A stretch of DNA of 64,000 nucleotides from Philopedon plagiatum (lineage: Eukaryota; Arthropoda; Insecta; Coleoptera; Curculionidae), in the NCBI GenBank assembly GCA_963971165.1, contig OZ020190.1, positions 4,092,001 to 4,156,000 of the forward strand, given 5' to 3'. This document shows, piece after piece, positions 46,746-58,015 of the stretch. Within the stretch, counting starts at the first letter, position 1. The number at the start of each line of letters is the position of its first letter. The translations under genes and the position numbers were made by a program. The notes beneath the pieces were generated by a model. It saw nothing but the letters and a program-made list of their open reading frames with translations. It ran no database searches and had not been told where the DNA came from.

Positions 46746-47241
46746 GGTAGGCTGTCGGAGATAAAAGAAAAACCAGTCATAATCTGCTAGACTATTCTTG
46801 TAAATTAAATTTTAGAATGACGAAAACCGGTCGATTTTATCTCGCACGAAAATTTGCACTGTGTTTTTCTAGCGGAAAGTTCTCCGGATTTTGGATTTAA
46901 TTGAGTTTCAGGCTATTATTTTAAGTTTTAAAAGCTTTCATTAATCCACTGTATTTCATAAATCCATATAAATTTGACCCGACTCATGTAAATCGAGTTG
47001 ATAATGGTTGGTTACATTTTTGTCGTTAATAATTTATTAAGCCATATTTTAATAATGAAGTTGTTATGAATTTTCTTTCGAAGCTTTTAAAACTTGCATT
47101 TATGAATTTATAATTACCTAAAAAAACAAATGTATACTAATTAATAATTAATACATAAGCTAACAAATAATCATTTCTGTGTGAATGTACAGAGTTATTG
47201 GTTATATTTGGACCAATAGACAACTTTTTTATTTGAAGAGA
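46746..47241. other. No gene seen
   Basis: AT-rich; nothing recognised. Confidence 0.3.
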
Positions 47242-47585
47242 TTTTTTTATCTGAATCAGTCCAGGTAGACTTCGAGCCTAAGAACTAACGTGCCGTGGGC
47301 GTCTGACGGGAAGGGAAATGTAATCTATTGACGTGGGATTTAAAGGATTGGAGGTTGAGAGGGGAAGGGAAAACATCTGCAGGCAGTCCGTTCCTTAATC
47401 TGGAGACCCTAGGTATGAATGACGAGACAACTGGGATATTCTAGGCTTTTGTAGATGGACAGTAAAAGGATGCCTACGCAACGCGCCTCTTGTTGTTCTG
47501 TTAGAAACAGTCAAGGGAGGAATTATAGCGGCTAGTTCTTCAGAGCAAAATCAGTGGAAGTATCGGTAGAAAAGGGATAATATCA
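47242..47585 (-). mobile_element. LINE 3' end with intact A-rich tail
   Basis: Minus strand ends GCCCACGGCACGTTAGTTCT, TAGGCTCGAAGTCTA hairpin, GGACTGATTCAGATAAAAAA. This is the clearest 3' terminus of the LINE family and lines up with the SINE end GGGCTGTCAGAAGATAAAAA. 5' truncated in the C-terminal coding part. Confidence 0.8.
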
Positions 47586-47947
47586 CTTATACGTAGTTGC
47601 TTATACAAGGCATTCCAGTGGGCAGCTTTAAATATAAGTTAAAATTCCTTTTCCTTTCTCGCCACCGGTAATTTTTCCTCTATGCAGATTAAATTTCAGT
47701 CTCGAGATCAAATTAAGGTCACTAGGGGTTAACTCAGGTCTGCAGGGAGGGTGACTAATTTCTTGGAAGACATTTAATGCGTTCGTAACAACTTTAATGG
47801 CGAGAACAGATGCATATTGTTTCGATAAAAATCAGTGAAGTAAAAATTAAAGGCGTTTTGACACGTTGAAAACAACGTTTACGACGCGTCGCATCAAGGC
47901 GGATGATGATTTTGTTAAGTAATGTCATTTTCGATGTTGAAGGAGGG

Positions 47948-48035
47948 CACTGAGCTTTTCGATCCAGTTATGTGTGACAAAGGTAATGAAATCAGCTGTC
48001 AATCCTGGGTTTTGAAATCCGTACTGTCTCTCAGA
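47948..48035 (-). pseudogene. LINE RT scrap
   Basis: TCCAGTTATGTGTGACAAAG, then ATCAGCTGTCAATCC and AAATCCGTACTGTCT match 43835-43915 of the longer minus-strand LINE. Confidence 0.65.
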
Positions 48036-49387
48036 GTGTCAGGGTTAGACTCGGTGTAAATTTTGAACTCTTCGAAAATCTGAAAGTTAAATTTTAAACA
48101 ACATCCCCTTCACTAAATATAATTTTACCCAGAACAGTAAAGTAGGTCAGTTATCGGAAACAATTATGGGTAATCCGGGATTATTCCGAAAATAACGGAG
48201 AAAAAGAGCCGAAAATGGAATCCACAGGCCAAACACCGGAGTCCCGCTTGTTAGCTTTGAAAATATGTTCCGGGGAAACCCAATTCGGTTTTTCAATATT
48301 TTCTTTCCTAAATCTGACTTAAATGCCTTCTAATAATAAAGAGGGTTAATTTGTTTTAGGTGAATTTTGTTCTTGTTTGAACGTCGGGAGCGTTTGAGGT
48401 GCTTAATTTGAGCGGAGTAAATAATGTTCGTTTGGGTAGTTAAACATGGTCAAGTTTACACATTTTAATTTTGGATTTTAAGCAACCCTCAAATAATAAT
48501 GTAATGTAAACTAGGCTGTGATTTAGGATCATCTGTGCTGTTACAGAAAAGCTTCAACAAGATGAGTTCCACGTCTCTGGACCCTTTTTTCACGGATTAC
48601 GGTTATTTGCACGGATTATGCTCTGAAAAACTATCCGGTATAATTCCTCCCTTGGCTATTTCAAACAGGAGTCTACATATCCCCACCTTTAGCCCCTGTT
48701 AAGAAATTTCTGTTCATATTTGACTCATCTAATAAAACCCCGCCTTCACTGTTTCCAATTGCGGTGATCCGGTTCCACTGAACCGATAGGGATGTTTTTG
48801 CGAGATCTTAACATCAATCAAACACTTTCCAGCGGAAGGACGACACAAAAACAAGACTACATAAATGTTTTGGGTTGGAAAATTTTTACTTTTTAGACGT
48901 AGCGAGACGTTTTTAGAGGCGGTATATGTATAAAAGGGTGGAATCCGTCTGATAAATTGTCCTTTTTCGGATCGAGGTAGATAATTTTACGGATGGCTGT
49001 GAAACGTTTTTGCTATTTTGGGTTTTAACTGGCACGTGTAATTTAAAGGTGGGTTTTGGAGGTAATCGCTTCTATATTAAGCCACAGAGCTTCAAATTGA
49101 AGTATGTGGCAAACAGCTATAATACATAATGTAAGATCAAAAATATATTGATTGATACTTGAGAACGTTTTTTTTTATCTTATGTTACGTAGAGCGATCC
49201 ATGTATTCTTAGCATCGACTAGAAAAAATGGATTATTTCTAATAATTTTATTTCAATTAGGTAGAGAGAACCCTCAATAGGTCATATATAAACTTTCAAC
49301 TCTTTACGCTAAGTAGTTTATTTAGGATAGTGCTAGAAAGACGTTGTATTCAGGTGATTAGCGAAAATCTCCAAAATTGATTATCCG
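48036..49387. other. No gene apart from a LINE scrap
   Basis: Moderately AT-rich DNA with no domain, RNA gene or repeat family I can name outside 48590-48675. Confidence 0.35.
48590..48675 (+). pseudogene. LINE C-terminal scrap
   Basis: CACGGATTATGCTCTGAAAA then CTATCCGGTATAATTCCTCC and TTTCAAACAGGA match 20785-20845 of the plus-strand LINE. Confidence 0.6.
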
Positions 49388-49758
49388 GCAGAGAGCAGAG
49401 AGCAGAGAGCAGGGAGCAGGGAGCAGGGAGCAGAGAGCAGGGAGCAGGGAGCAGGGAGTAGAGAGCAGGGAGCAGGGAGCAGGGAGCAGGGGGCAGAGAG
49501 CAGGGAGCAGGGAGCAGGGAGCAGGGCGCAGAGAGCAGAGAGCAGAGAGCAGAGAGCAGAGAGCAGAGAATAGGGAGCAGAGAGCAGAGAGCAGGGAGCA
49601 GAGAGCAGAGATCAGGGAGCAGAGAGCAGAGAGCAGGGAGCAGGGCGCAGGGAGCAGGGAGCAGGGAGCAGGGAGCAGGGAGCATGGAGCAGGGCGCAGA
49701 GAGCAGGGAGCAGGGCGCAGAGAGCAGGGAGCAGGGAGCAGGAAGCAGAGAGCAGAGC
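49388..49758. repeat. 7-bp minisatellite, ~53 units of GAGCAGR
   Basis: Units alternate between GGGAGCA and GAGAGCA with rare variants (GGGCGCA, GAGTAGA, AATAGGG). The plus strand is almost free of T. Because 7 is not a multiple of 3, every frame cycles through the same 7-codon word (AESREQG-like), giving long open frames on both strands that are artefacts. Confidence 0.95.
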
Positions 49759-50875
49759 TTTTAACTAAAGAAGGAGCCCAACAGAGATCAAAATCCGAAT
49801 GGACGCTGTTTACGGAGACTGTTCTTCATCTTTTACAATAACAAAAAACTGGTCCAAGTTGTTTCGCTGGGAATGAGAATGGTTAGAAGATGGTCCATGT
49901 GAGGAAGGCTCCAGATATAACGTGCCTCCTCTATCAGACAGAAATTTCTTGTGTCTGCCTATTTATTATTAATATAATTACGTTCTTAATTCACAGTCAA
50001 TTATTGATGTCAAATGTCACTTAAGAACTAATTTTAATTTTGCGAATTTTAAGTGGATAGACCTGCATCCCATCGGTTCCATCCACTCGAAAGTGACAAT
50101 GTACACTGTACATCTACTAATTCTTCAAAACTCCTCACTACCCCAAAGCTACATGTACTACATCGTACGTGTGTTCCTCAGTGACATTTGTATAAAAACG
50201 CTTTGTATGTACCCAGCTAAATCCAACCGAATGGTAAACTGGCAACACCGTAAATTCAGCGACTAAGCCCCTTGACAGACTTATGGGCCTTTATCCTGCT
50301 TTAGGAACAACTAAGTCACGTAAGTTCCTCAGCGGTTTTCCGGAGTCAGTATTTCCCGAATTATATTCTGAAGTTTTACCATTTCAACAAGTTGATCTAA
50401 GGAAGTTGTCTTACATGAAGAATATATAAACAACCCACTCCTGCCGGACGCATAAAACAATAAAGTGTCAAAACAGCTCCGTTCTCGGTTGCTGAATTTA
50501 GCTAGTCAGAATCGGTTCGTCAATTCACTTACCTAGTTGTAACTTATTTTTATAAATATACAATTCTTCATATCAAGTTCCTCTAGGTGGCAACACGTCA
50601 TTTTGCTGCTGTTTATTTTATAATAAAAATATTGCTGCCTTGCCTTCGGTGTTGCAACAGTCTGATGAGCCTCATGAAAGGTGAAAAGTTACTGGTTATT
50701 CGGCCACAATTTGCCGAAGCATGGCGTCACAAATTTTATAACAAATGGGTGTCCAGGAATGATCTTTATAAAGAGTGTTCCGATAGGTACTTATGGATTA
50801 AAATTATTAGGCACCATTTTTCAACAACTCAACCTAAAAACTTTATATTTTGCACGTGGACCCGGCATTTTCATT
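49759..50875. other. No gene recognised
   Basis: A CTGATGA with a short pairing stem at 50663 was considered and rejected as a hammerhead. The two overlapping frames at 50587-50961 and 50681-50995 end in the transposase-like piece listed next. Confidence 0.35.
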
Positions 50876-50990
50876 ATGGATCATTTTACGACGGAATATC
50901 GTGTTACAATTGTTCAAACTTACTACGTAACTTCCCGTTCTTGTATGAAAACAACTCGTAAACTTCTTTTAATTTTTGGGCCTGATCTAA
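50876..50990 (+). pseudogene. DUF4817-like transposase N-terminus (weak)
   Basis: MDHFTTEYRVTIVQTYYV then TSRSCMKTTRKLLLIFGPD fits the start of DUF4817-type proteins (MxxFTxxxRxxIIxxYYxxxxSxxxTxRxLRxIFG). It ends at a stop 38 residues in. No terminus could be placed. Confidence 0.45.
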
Positions 50991-50995
50991 GGTGA

Positions 50996-51212
50996 CCAAA
51001 CATACTGTTTTATCCAGGACAGCAGGCGCAGCCCGTCCATAAAGTCATTTGGTCAATGACCCACCTAAATTATAAATACACCATCAATGATCTATAACGC
51101 AGCAAGCAAAAGCAGCAGGCGGAACCCTCGGAATTCCCAACACTCCGAAAGCTAGGCATATAATTTTAAAAGTTCCCCAGATACTTTTATTATTATTATT
51201 ATAGGTACTTAC
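50996..51212. other. Spacer and start of candidate intron
   Basis: If 51213-51333 is an exon, the intron starts here on the minus strand with GTAAGTACC. A (TTA)n run at 51188-51203 lies just inside it. Confidence 0.3.
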
Positions 51213-51333
51213 CGTGTAGCTCTATAGTCGGAACCTTATGCGCCTTGACCACAGGAACGACCTGACCGACTCCATTTGTGTACACGTGACTGTTTCTGGC
51301 TAGCACCTTCCATAGTTTCATTGTCACCGCCAT
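51213..51333 (-). CDS. Candidate first coding exon of an unknown host gene
   Basis: From ATG 51333 (context GGCGCATGG) the minus strand encodes 40 codons and one extra base, then GTAAGTACC, a strong 5' splice donor. The peptide starts MAVTMKLWKVLARNSHV and continues YTNGVGQVVPVVKAHKVPTI-ELH. The stretch is markedly richer in GC (about 50%) than its AT-rich neighbours, and an in-frame TGA 36 bases upstream makes this ATG the first. The basic, Arg/Lys-containing start without acidic residues could suit a mitochondrial presequence; that is speculation. I do not recognise the family, and no second exon is visible in the window. It could also be a lone retained piece of a repeat. Confidence 0.45.
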
Positions 51334-54300
51334 GCGCCAGCTTGATAGAGTCTTTTTGTCTTTGGGTCACTCGAAAACAATCACCCTGTATGTCAGAGTA
51401 GAAGAAGAGAAACACTTAGATTTTTTATGGTTCATTTTAGTAATTTATCACTAGGTTTGATTTGTTCTTTTTGTTACTGTACAGTTTTACCTTTCATACG
51501 GTAAGGGTTAAGTAAACTGTTGGTAAACTGTTTTTTTTAAAGAAGAAAAATGATTTTAAAATGCTGCAAAACACAACCTGTGGCAACACTGCTTTTTCTA
51601 AAATGCCTGTAAACCATCCTAAGTATGTGTGGTAACATGTACTTAAAAACACTTTTTATATTATCCTTCCAATATAAATATCAGTTTAATTTCATTGAGT
51701 GAAAGAGACACATTTTAGTTTAAAATCTAGAAATATTCATTTAAATGCTACCAAATAAGACTTACGGCAACCCCGCGCCGTCAAATAGCCCTTTATATGC
51801 CAGAATATTTGGTTGCAAAAATTGGCGTGAGCATTTTCCATTTTTTCCCCATGGTATACGAAGCGTCCTCATTTAAACCCCAGACAGCTCTTTCAAATTA
51901 CCCTTCTGTTCTCATTTTTGTTTTCTCTTTGGCGGGCTGAATATTCTTATTTGCTGTTTTTTAAAATATTTAAGGACAGTTTAAATGCATAGCCAGAAGT
52001 TTGCTTTAGTGCACTTTCAACGCTTTCGCGTCTGCCGTTTTTTTTTGTCGTCTTGTCAATTTCCGCGAAGTTCTGTAAACGAATTTCAGGAAAATATCTA
52101 GAGGAAGTAAATTGTTTTAAAAAAATATTTAAATAAAAGTATTATTAATTTACAACTTTAAACAAAATAACTCTGAACTATTTTACTCTTAGGCGGGTGA
52201 CACACCAGAGAAATTAATTTCGTGAATCTCGTCGCATGAAACATGAACAAATTCTAATTTTTTCTAATCAAATTCTAAGCTTTTAGAATAGGCAACTTTT
52301 GCTTATGAAATAAAAAAAATCTGTTTTTTGCTACCTAATCTAAAACTTTACTGATTAAATTGTATTAGAAAAACTATTGAATCGTTTTATTTAAAGGGTA
52401 AGCTTCCTCTTTCACACGACAAGTTTTACAAAATTTGTTTTTATACCAAGTCTAGAAACCAGAAAAGTTTATGTTTTGCAGGCATTTTCAGCTTAAAGTT
52501 TTTAACTTTAAGTTTAAAACAACTTGCTTTAGAGCGCACGTTTTAGACAGGTTCTGTAGATAAGAAAACCATATATTACTTTTAGTAAGTGGAGAGCTTC
52601 GTGCATGTCAATGCAACGCCAATATTAAATGTAAAATGTCTAACATTGTCTCTTCAAAATACTGTTTTCTCGGCAAAAGTCCACAAGAACGGCCAAGGTC
52701 TTCTATTTTCTATGTCCTGAACTACCTAAAACAAAATATGTTTTTAATAATCAATTTCCCTTAATTCTGAGACTTGGGCTCGTGCCGCAAACTTTCACAC
52801 TCGTAGGAAACGAATATTATTCCGTACCCGTTGTACAATAATTTATTACTCAACAGCTTATAACGTTCTTTATTGTTATATTTTCAAGTAGTTCAAATGA
52901 ATCGCGTGGATTCGCGAGATTATGAACTCAAGGTTGTAGTATCGGTCTTACCGTCTTGGCTGACGTTGCTTTCATTTGTCCGACGTCATTCTAAACAGCT
53001 GCTGAACAAGAGAAACTGTGCCTTTACTGGAGAAAATTAAAGATCTGTTTTCATCCCTCCTGTTTTTACAGATGAAACTTTGTTAGGGACTCCAAAGGGT
53101 AAGTAGGGATGATTTTTCTGATTGTTATTATATATTTTGAATGGACCTGGATTCTAACCTATAATTTCACGTATTGGAATCTGATCAATTGTTTTTTTTT
53201 TTGAGGAAAAACCCAGCCAAGTTATTTAACCGGCCTAATTACCTGAATAATTATCGATTAATATTCGATATAATTAATTATATTTCAAAGCATCTTTGCA
53301 CGATGTTCCTTTGAGAGCAAGTTACTTGGATTTTTGATCATTTGGAGAGATCTTGGACGTGTATCCCTAAGCCCTTTAAGCCTCTTGAGGTAGATTTGTA
53401 GAGGAGTAGATCCATAAAGAACATCATTAAGATAAGTACCTAATTTTACGATCGCTTAGAAATTCCAAATGCTTACAAAAACCATATTTACAAATTAAAA
53501 TTTATTTAACATGTAACATGCAATGTAAAGGCGTTGCAACTTCCTAGAGCTAGCTATAAAATTATTATTTTTATTTTCTAATACGTCTAGTACATGACGT
53601 TTTTTCTCCTTTTTCTAGATTAAACATTGAATTTACTTTTTTTAACGTTGTTTTATTATGTGTATTTTTTAGGTTTACTTCCAAGAGCTTTAATTATATT
53701 GGACGGTGGGTTATTTGATTCGTTTATATTACTGTAAAGGGCGCTAAATTAAAACTCTTTATTGGCCTACGCCAATGATGCTAAGAAGTGTACACGTACA
53801 TGACAAATCAGGACACTGATTTGTCATTAGCACGTGGCAGTAATGCACTAAAATTAATAAACTCCCTCAAGTAAACTGCCCCGCGACTAGAGCTAGTCGA
53901 TGGCTTGTTGTCATACATTTTAGCCTGTACCATAATAACTATTAATTGATGACAGAACATTATAGTCGTTATAACCTCTAAGTATTGATTATTAATAATG
54001 TAAAATCTGTTCTTGTGAGGTCGTGTTTTATTTCAGTTTTTATTTAATCGAAATTTTTTTTAAAGAATCCAATTTTATTTTTTCATTTCTTGCTAAAACT
54101 AAAACATCTTGCCACTTGACCTCCTTTAACCAAAAGTAAAGTGTAGTTAAAATGCTGTTAAATTTTACGGACTAGAAGAAACCCGTTAACACTCTCGATA
54201 TAACCGAACGGGTGGAGAGGATAAACGTTCCCATCGATTTTCTTTAATATCGTTTAAAATTAAGTATTTTTACGGGTTTCTAAGTCTTCTTAAAGAAAGT

Positions 54301-54810
54301 AGAAAGTCGAGACAAACTTTCTTACATCGATACTTTAAATAAAGAAATTACTTTGGAAGAAGTTTCCGAACAAGACGTAATTAAAGGTAGTAGATGTAGG
54401 TTCAAATTATAGAAAAAGACATTATTTGAATTTTTTCTTTTATTTCTTTATTCTTAATGTATTCTTTTTTATCTTGGGGCTACACTATCAGACATAAGTA
54501 TTGCAACAAATTGAAAAATTAAAAAATAGCGTTATATTCAGCAAGCACAAGTGAGCTTCCTACAAACATTACAACATAATTATTATTCGAGCTGTTCGTA
54601 ATCATATCTGACATAACAAAATACTGTTCGATGAACACTTATGATGTTATGATTTGACGCCTAGTAGTTGAAGCTTCAAAAGTATTGCAACATACATACT
54701 TTGTTGCAATTTTTAGTTTTTTTCGTGGAAATCCGAGTTTGCATTTGGAATTTGTTAACGGCAGTTCAGAGGAATTTTTCTGGAAATGAGAAAAGGAATT
54801 GCCGTGTCAA
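51334..54810. other. 3.5 kb without recognised genes; hairpin at 53800-53827
   Basis: Mostly AT-rich. ATGACAAATCAG (53800-53811) pairs exactly with CTGATTTGTCAT (53816-53827) around GACA, with CACGT/ACGTG just outside. Upstream of 51334 would be the 5' leader of the candidate exon; a CACCCTGTATG at 51385 is a possible TE end. No other feature supported. Confidence 0.4.
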
Positions 54811-55028
54811 AGGTGGTAGAGGAATCAGGAAGGTGGTAGAGGAATACAGGGATGTGGTAGAGGAATTCTTCCTCGACCTAGGTGGTACCACCCCACACAT
54901 CCTCTTAAAGGGCTGGTGAAATCCCTACGGATGTTTCCAGCTCTGGATGTGTGAGTCAATCCCCTAGTATACCCACGGTACATAGTACTTAGACTTCGGT
55001 CTTCGTGGGCTGTCAGAAGATAAAAAAA
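54811..55028 (+). mobile_element. SINE, 5'-truncated, with local triplication
   Basis: GTGGTAGAGGAAT occurs at 54813, 54832 and 54854, each spaced 19-22 bp, before the normal body (TTCTTCCTCGACCTAGGTGG) continues to GTCAGAAGATAAAAAAA. The tRNA head is missing. Confidence 0.9.
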
Positions 55029-55184
55029 GGATTTAAAGTGATGAGTTCTGCAAGCTTTTCAATATAGAGAAAAACCAGTTGCTATTGCTCGAAGGTTTTC
55101 GCTAATTCTTAGTACAGTTTCACGAATAACTTCATATTTCAATGAACGACGTCATCTGGATACTTTCATATTATTCTATATAAA

Positions 55185-55300
55185 AGATGATTTTTTACCA
55201 TCTTTCGAACTGCCTCAATTGTTTCTGTCGTGACGGCGGTGAAGGGTCGACCAGAACGCGGCTTATCCTTTAGCAATGTCCTTCCTCACTTGAATTCCGC
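55185..55300 (-). pseudogene. Mariner-type transposase, second HTH block
   Basis: Minus strand: FK-stop-GRTLLKDKPRSGRPFTA then VTTETIEAVRKMVKNH. It matches the linker and second HTH start of mariner/SETMAR-like transposases (FxxGRxSLxDxPRSGRPSTxVTxENIExVRxxV). One in-frame stop; similarity fades after NH. About 38 residues survive. Confidence 0.75.
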
Positions 55301-55709
55301 CAAACCAATTAAACACAATTGCCCTGGAAGGGGAATACTCACCAAAATTATGGCCTGAAAATCACGGCACTTGCATTTTAGCAGGAAAAATAGCAAACAC
55401 TGCGATGCTCTAACCTCAGCAGTAAAAAGACAACTGAACCGATTAAGCGCTGTCGGTGGGGGGGGGGTGCATGACAATCTTAAATTACGACCTATTAACA
55501 ATGACAGAACAGAAGCCTGTGAAAACATAACTGATCAACTCGAATATCCTAATTTAAACCAGTACTAAATCTTAGACCTTAGTGAATCTGAACGTTGGTG
55601 TTTTAACCTTCCCACTTCCATGACAACAACGATACCCTTTTTTGATTAAGTTTTTTTTTAAAAGTCCAGGAGCTCGGAATTTGCTGTCCTAGTTTTTTTG
55701 GGCACGACG
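55301..55709. other. No gene seen
   Basis: Holds a run of ten G at 55457. Overlapping frames on both strands at 55286-55568 lack any known domain. Confidence 0.3.
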
Positions 55710-56300
55710 TAGCGATGTAAGGATTCGTATCCAAAAATCCGTTGGATCCGAATATTAAAAGAATCCGGATTACCCGGAACCGGCCGAGAACTTGAATACG
55801 GATTCGGAATCAAAATAAATTCGCATCGGGTGGTTACTAATGCAAAGTGCAAAGAGAAAACGGAATCGGAATCGAGTGTAAGCGAACAACACGGTCTGCG
55901 ATTTGGCATATTTGATATTGTGCTTTCTCTTTCTAATGACATTTCCTAAAAAAAGATGGCATAGTTATCGGGGTAACGGGTATCATATGAGATGAGACCC
56001 ATTGGTTAAACTAGTCCCGCCTCACCCGAACCGAATTCAAACGAGAACGGCGCGACGCGGTGCCTTCTTATCCCTAAACTCGACTTCGACTGGTATGATA
56101 CCGATACCACATGGACCTACCTAGCCGTGTATCGGGATAGAAAATGTTTTAGTCTGTTGCATGCATACGTATACATGATCTGTAACCGCTTTCGCGCGGG
56201 TCAAGAAATGGATTCGTATTCGGATAATGGATACGGATATTAGCTGATTCCGATTCCGTATGATTCGGATATCTAATGAATACGGATATTTACAACACTA
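55710..56300. mobile_element. hAT MITE, 591 bp, exact 8-bp TSD
   Basis: GCACGACG at 55702-55709 is repeated at 56301-56308. Ends TAGCGATGTAAGGATTCGTA and, inverted, TAGTGTTGTAAATATCCGTA. The 8-bp TSD and TAG(C/T)GNTGTAA ends are hAT-like. GGAT(A/T)CGGAT / ATCCG(T/A)ATTC words recur in both subterminal regions, probably derived transposase-binding repeats. No transposase. Confidence 0.85.
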
Positions 56301-56308
56301 GCACGACG

Positions 56309-56733
56309 GTACATTTTATTGACGTTATAAACAAAGCAATTTAAAACAAATAAAAGTCATACAAACAATAAACAAAGACCGATATCAAATTAAGAGAGCA
56401 AGACGAGCAGAAACTAGCGTCCTTTTATGAGACGTTTATAAAATGTTATTAGACCGTGAGCAAAGACGCCATAAACTCACGATCAAACACTTGCAAGAGC
56501 GATCGTTTAATTTCCTTTAAATTACGGGTTTCTTCAAGTTTCTTAACAGCGCCATTAATGTTATATTTCTCTCTTAATTGGCAGTCATCTTGTCAGGAAA
56601 GGGGGGTATTCACCGAGGAGACTGCTGGCTAATTTCATTTTTATTTTCACGAGAGTCCGTGTTTCCGGTGGAATATTGCGTTTGTCATAAATCGAAGTAT
56701 GGCATTTAATCGCTGCATTTAAGCTGTAGTATA
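56309..56733. other. No gene seen
   Basis: AT-rich spacer between a hAT MITE and the next TIR element. Confidence 0.3.
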
Positions 56734-56907
56734 GGGGAGACCGGTGACAATTGTAACAAAAAACACATGTGATTTTTTACAACCTTACCTGTCAGTTAGA
56801 ATTTATTGATTTTTTTGAGGATGTCCCCGAGCTTTGTAAGTAACCTAATAAATAGTTTCATTGTACTTCTTGGGCTTTCGGTCAGTTTGAATTAAAGTCT
56901 TGAAATG

Positions 56908-56955
56908 GTTTTGATGTTTCGGTTTATTTCATCTCTAAACCATCATCAGAATCCT
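56908..56955 (-). ncRNA. Hammerhead motif, sense with PLE ORF (AUC variant)
   Basis: Minus strand: CTGATGA (56949-56943), helix II GGTTTA/TAAACC, GAAAC, then ATC at the cleavage triplet. The change from GTC in the partner arm breaks the self-complementary ACGT helix III to ACAT. One extra T sits between the core and helix II. Confidence 0.65.
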
Positions 56956-57194
56956 AATAACAAAGGTGTAATAGTAATATATTTTTCTATGTAAGATTTA
57001 TATAAACAAGAGATAGTAGAATATGACATACCTTTTAAATTGATTTCACTTAAACACTACATTTTAACAAAATGACTTATTGCAACAGGGTTTTAAACTA
57101 GACTGATTTGTGGATGTTTACAGTAAAGAGCTTTGGTTTTATTATTCCAGATGTTTAAGGGTAGGGACACAAAAATTTTGCTTTTATTTTCGTT

Positions 57195-57914
57195 TTACTT
57201 TTTTATGATAAGGTTGTTGTAAATGGTACTTAAATTATCCGTATCTGTTCTATAGTTTAGGGTGTTATGGGTTTTTTTAATATGTATCATTTCCTTTATG
57301 TTTCGTTTTTTGTAGTTTGATTCATAATCTAAGATTTCTACGTTATTAAAATTATAGTTGTGTAAATATTCTAGTGAATGATTTGATAGAGCTGTTGAAC
57401 TGTGACTAACATTTCTAATACTGTTTTGATGTTCCTTAATTCTGTTTTTAAGATATTGCTTTGTTTGCCCAATATAGGTTTTTGGGCAATCAAGGCAATT
57501 TATTTTGTAAATGAGTTGAGACTGGTTTGTTTTTGGAATATTTGGTTTTAGATTTGTGAATAGTTTTCTTGAATTATTAATTGGTTTTTCTGCTATTTTG
57601 ATTTTATGTGGGTGAAGTACTTTTTTAATTTTCTGGTTTATTTCTTTTATGTATGGAGTAGATACGTAATGGTTTTCATTCATATTTTTGGGGTTATTTT
57701 TCTGTGGGTTGTATATTTTGTTTATTTTTGCTTTTATGATTGGTTCATAGAACTTTTTAGGGTAGTTATTGTTTTGTAAGATATTTCGTACTTTTTTTAA
57801 GTTTTTTGGTCTGTGTTTATTATCAGATAGTTTAATAGCTCTGTCAACTAGTGAATTTACAACACTTTTCTTGTATTTTTCTGGAATGTTGGAGTTATAA
57901 TTGATATATCTCTT
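57195..57914 (-). CDS. PLE ORF, linker plus GIY-YIG nuclease (5'-truncated)
   Basis: An uninterrupted minus-strand frame of ~240 codons entering from the right arm. Order: NSNIPEKYKKSVVNSLVDRA and 'KKVRNILQNNNYPKKFYEPI' (PLE linker after the RT; family IPxxYKxSxxxTLxxRA...NGYP); then the nuclease, LIYKINCLDCPKTYIGQT (GIY as LIY, YIG intact), the conserved arginine in KNRIKEHQNS, and ERRN/KRNIKEMIHIKKTHN with a candidate glutamate in KEMIHIK. CxxC before YIG (CLDC) is common in PLE nucleases. Ends at the stop by 57195. The polymerase half is missing, so it is not autonomous. Confidence 0.85.
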   Translation of the reverse strand, partial: KRYINYNSNIPEKYKKSVVNSLVDRAIKLSDNKHRPKNLKKVRNILQNNNYPKKFYEPIIKAKINKIYNPQKNNPKNMNENHYVSTPYIKEINQKIKKVLHPHKIKIAEKPINNSRKLFTNLKPNIPKTNQSQLIYKINCLDCPKTYIGQTKQYLKNRIKEHQNSIRNVSHSSTALSNHSLEYLHNYNFNNVEILDYESNYKKRNIKEMIHIKKTHNTLNYRTDTDNLSTIYNNLIIKK

Positions 57915-57966
57915 GTTTATATAAATCTTACATAGAAAAATATATTACTATTACACCTTTGTTATT

Positions 57967-58015
57967 AGGATTCTGATGATGGTTTAGAGATGAAATAAAC
58001 CGAAACGTCAAAACC
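57967..58015 (+). ncRNA. Hammerhead motif in the inverted PLE arm
   Basis: CTGATGA (57973-57979), an extra T, helix II GGTTTA (57981-57986) paired with TAAACC (57996-58001), GAAA (58002-58005), ACGT helix III (58005-58008), cleavage-site C at 58009. Helix I can pair GG..TT with AA..CC across a small internal loop. Antisense to the ORF because this arm is inverted. Confidence 0.7.

Noticed and set aside
49350..49841. Long open frames on both strands reading REQGAGS-like or LLPAPCS-like repeats
   Set aside because: They arise because a 7-bp tandem repeat without stop words stays open in all frames; not coding.
50655..50695. Hammerhead ribozyme (CTGATGA, GCCT/AGGT stem, GAAA)
   Set aside because: No plausible helix III and cleavage triplet, no helix I, no PLE context.
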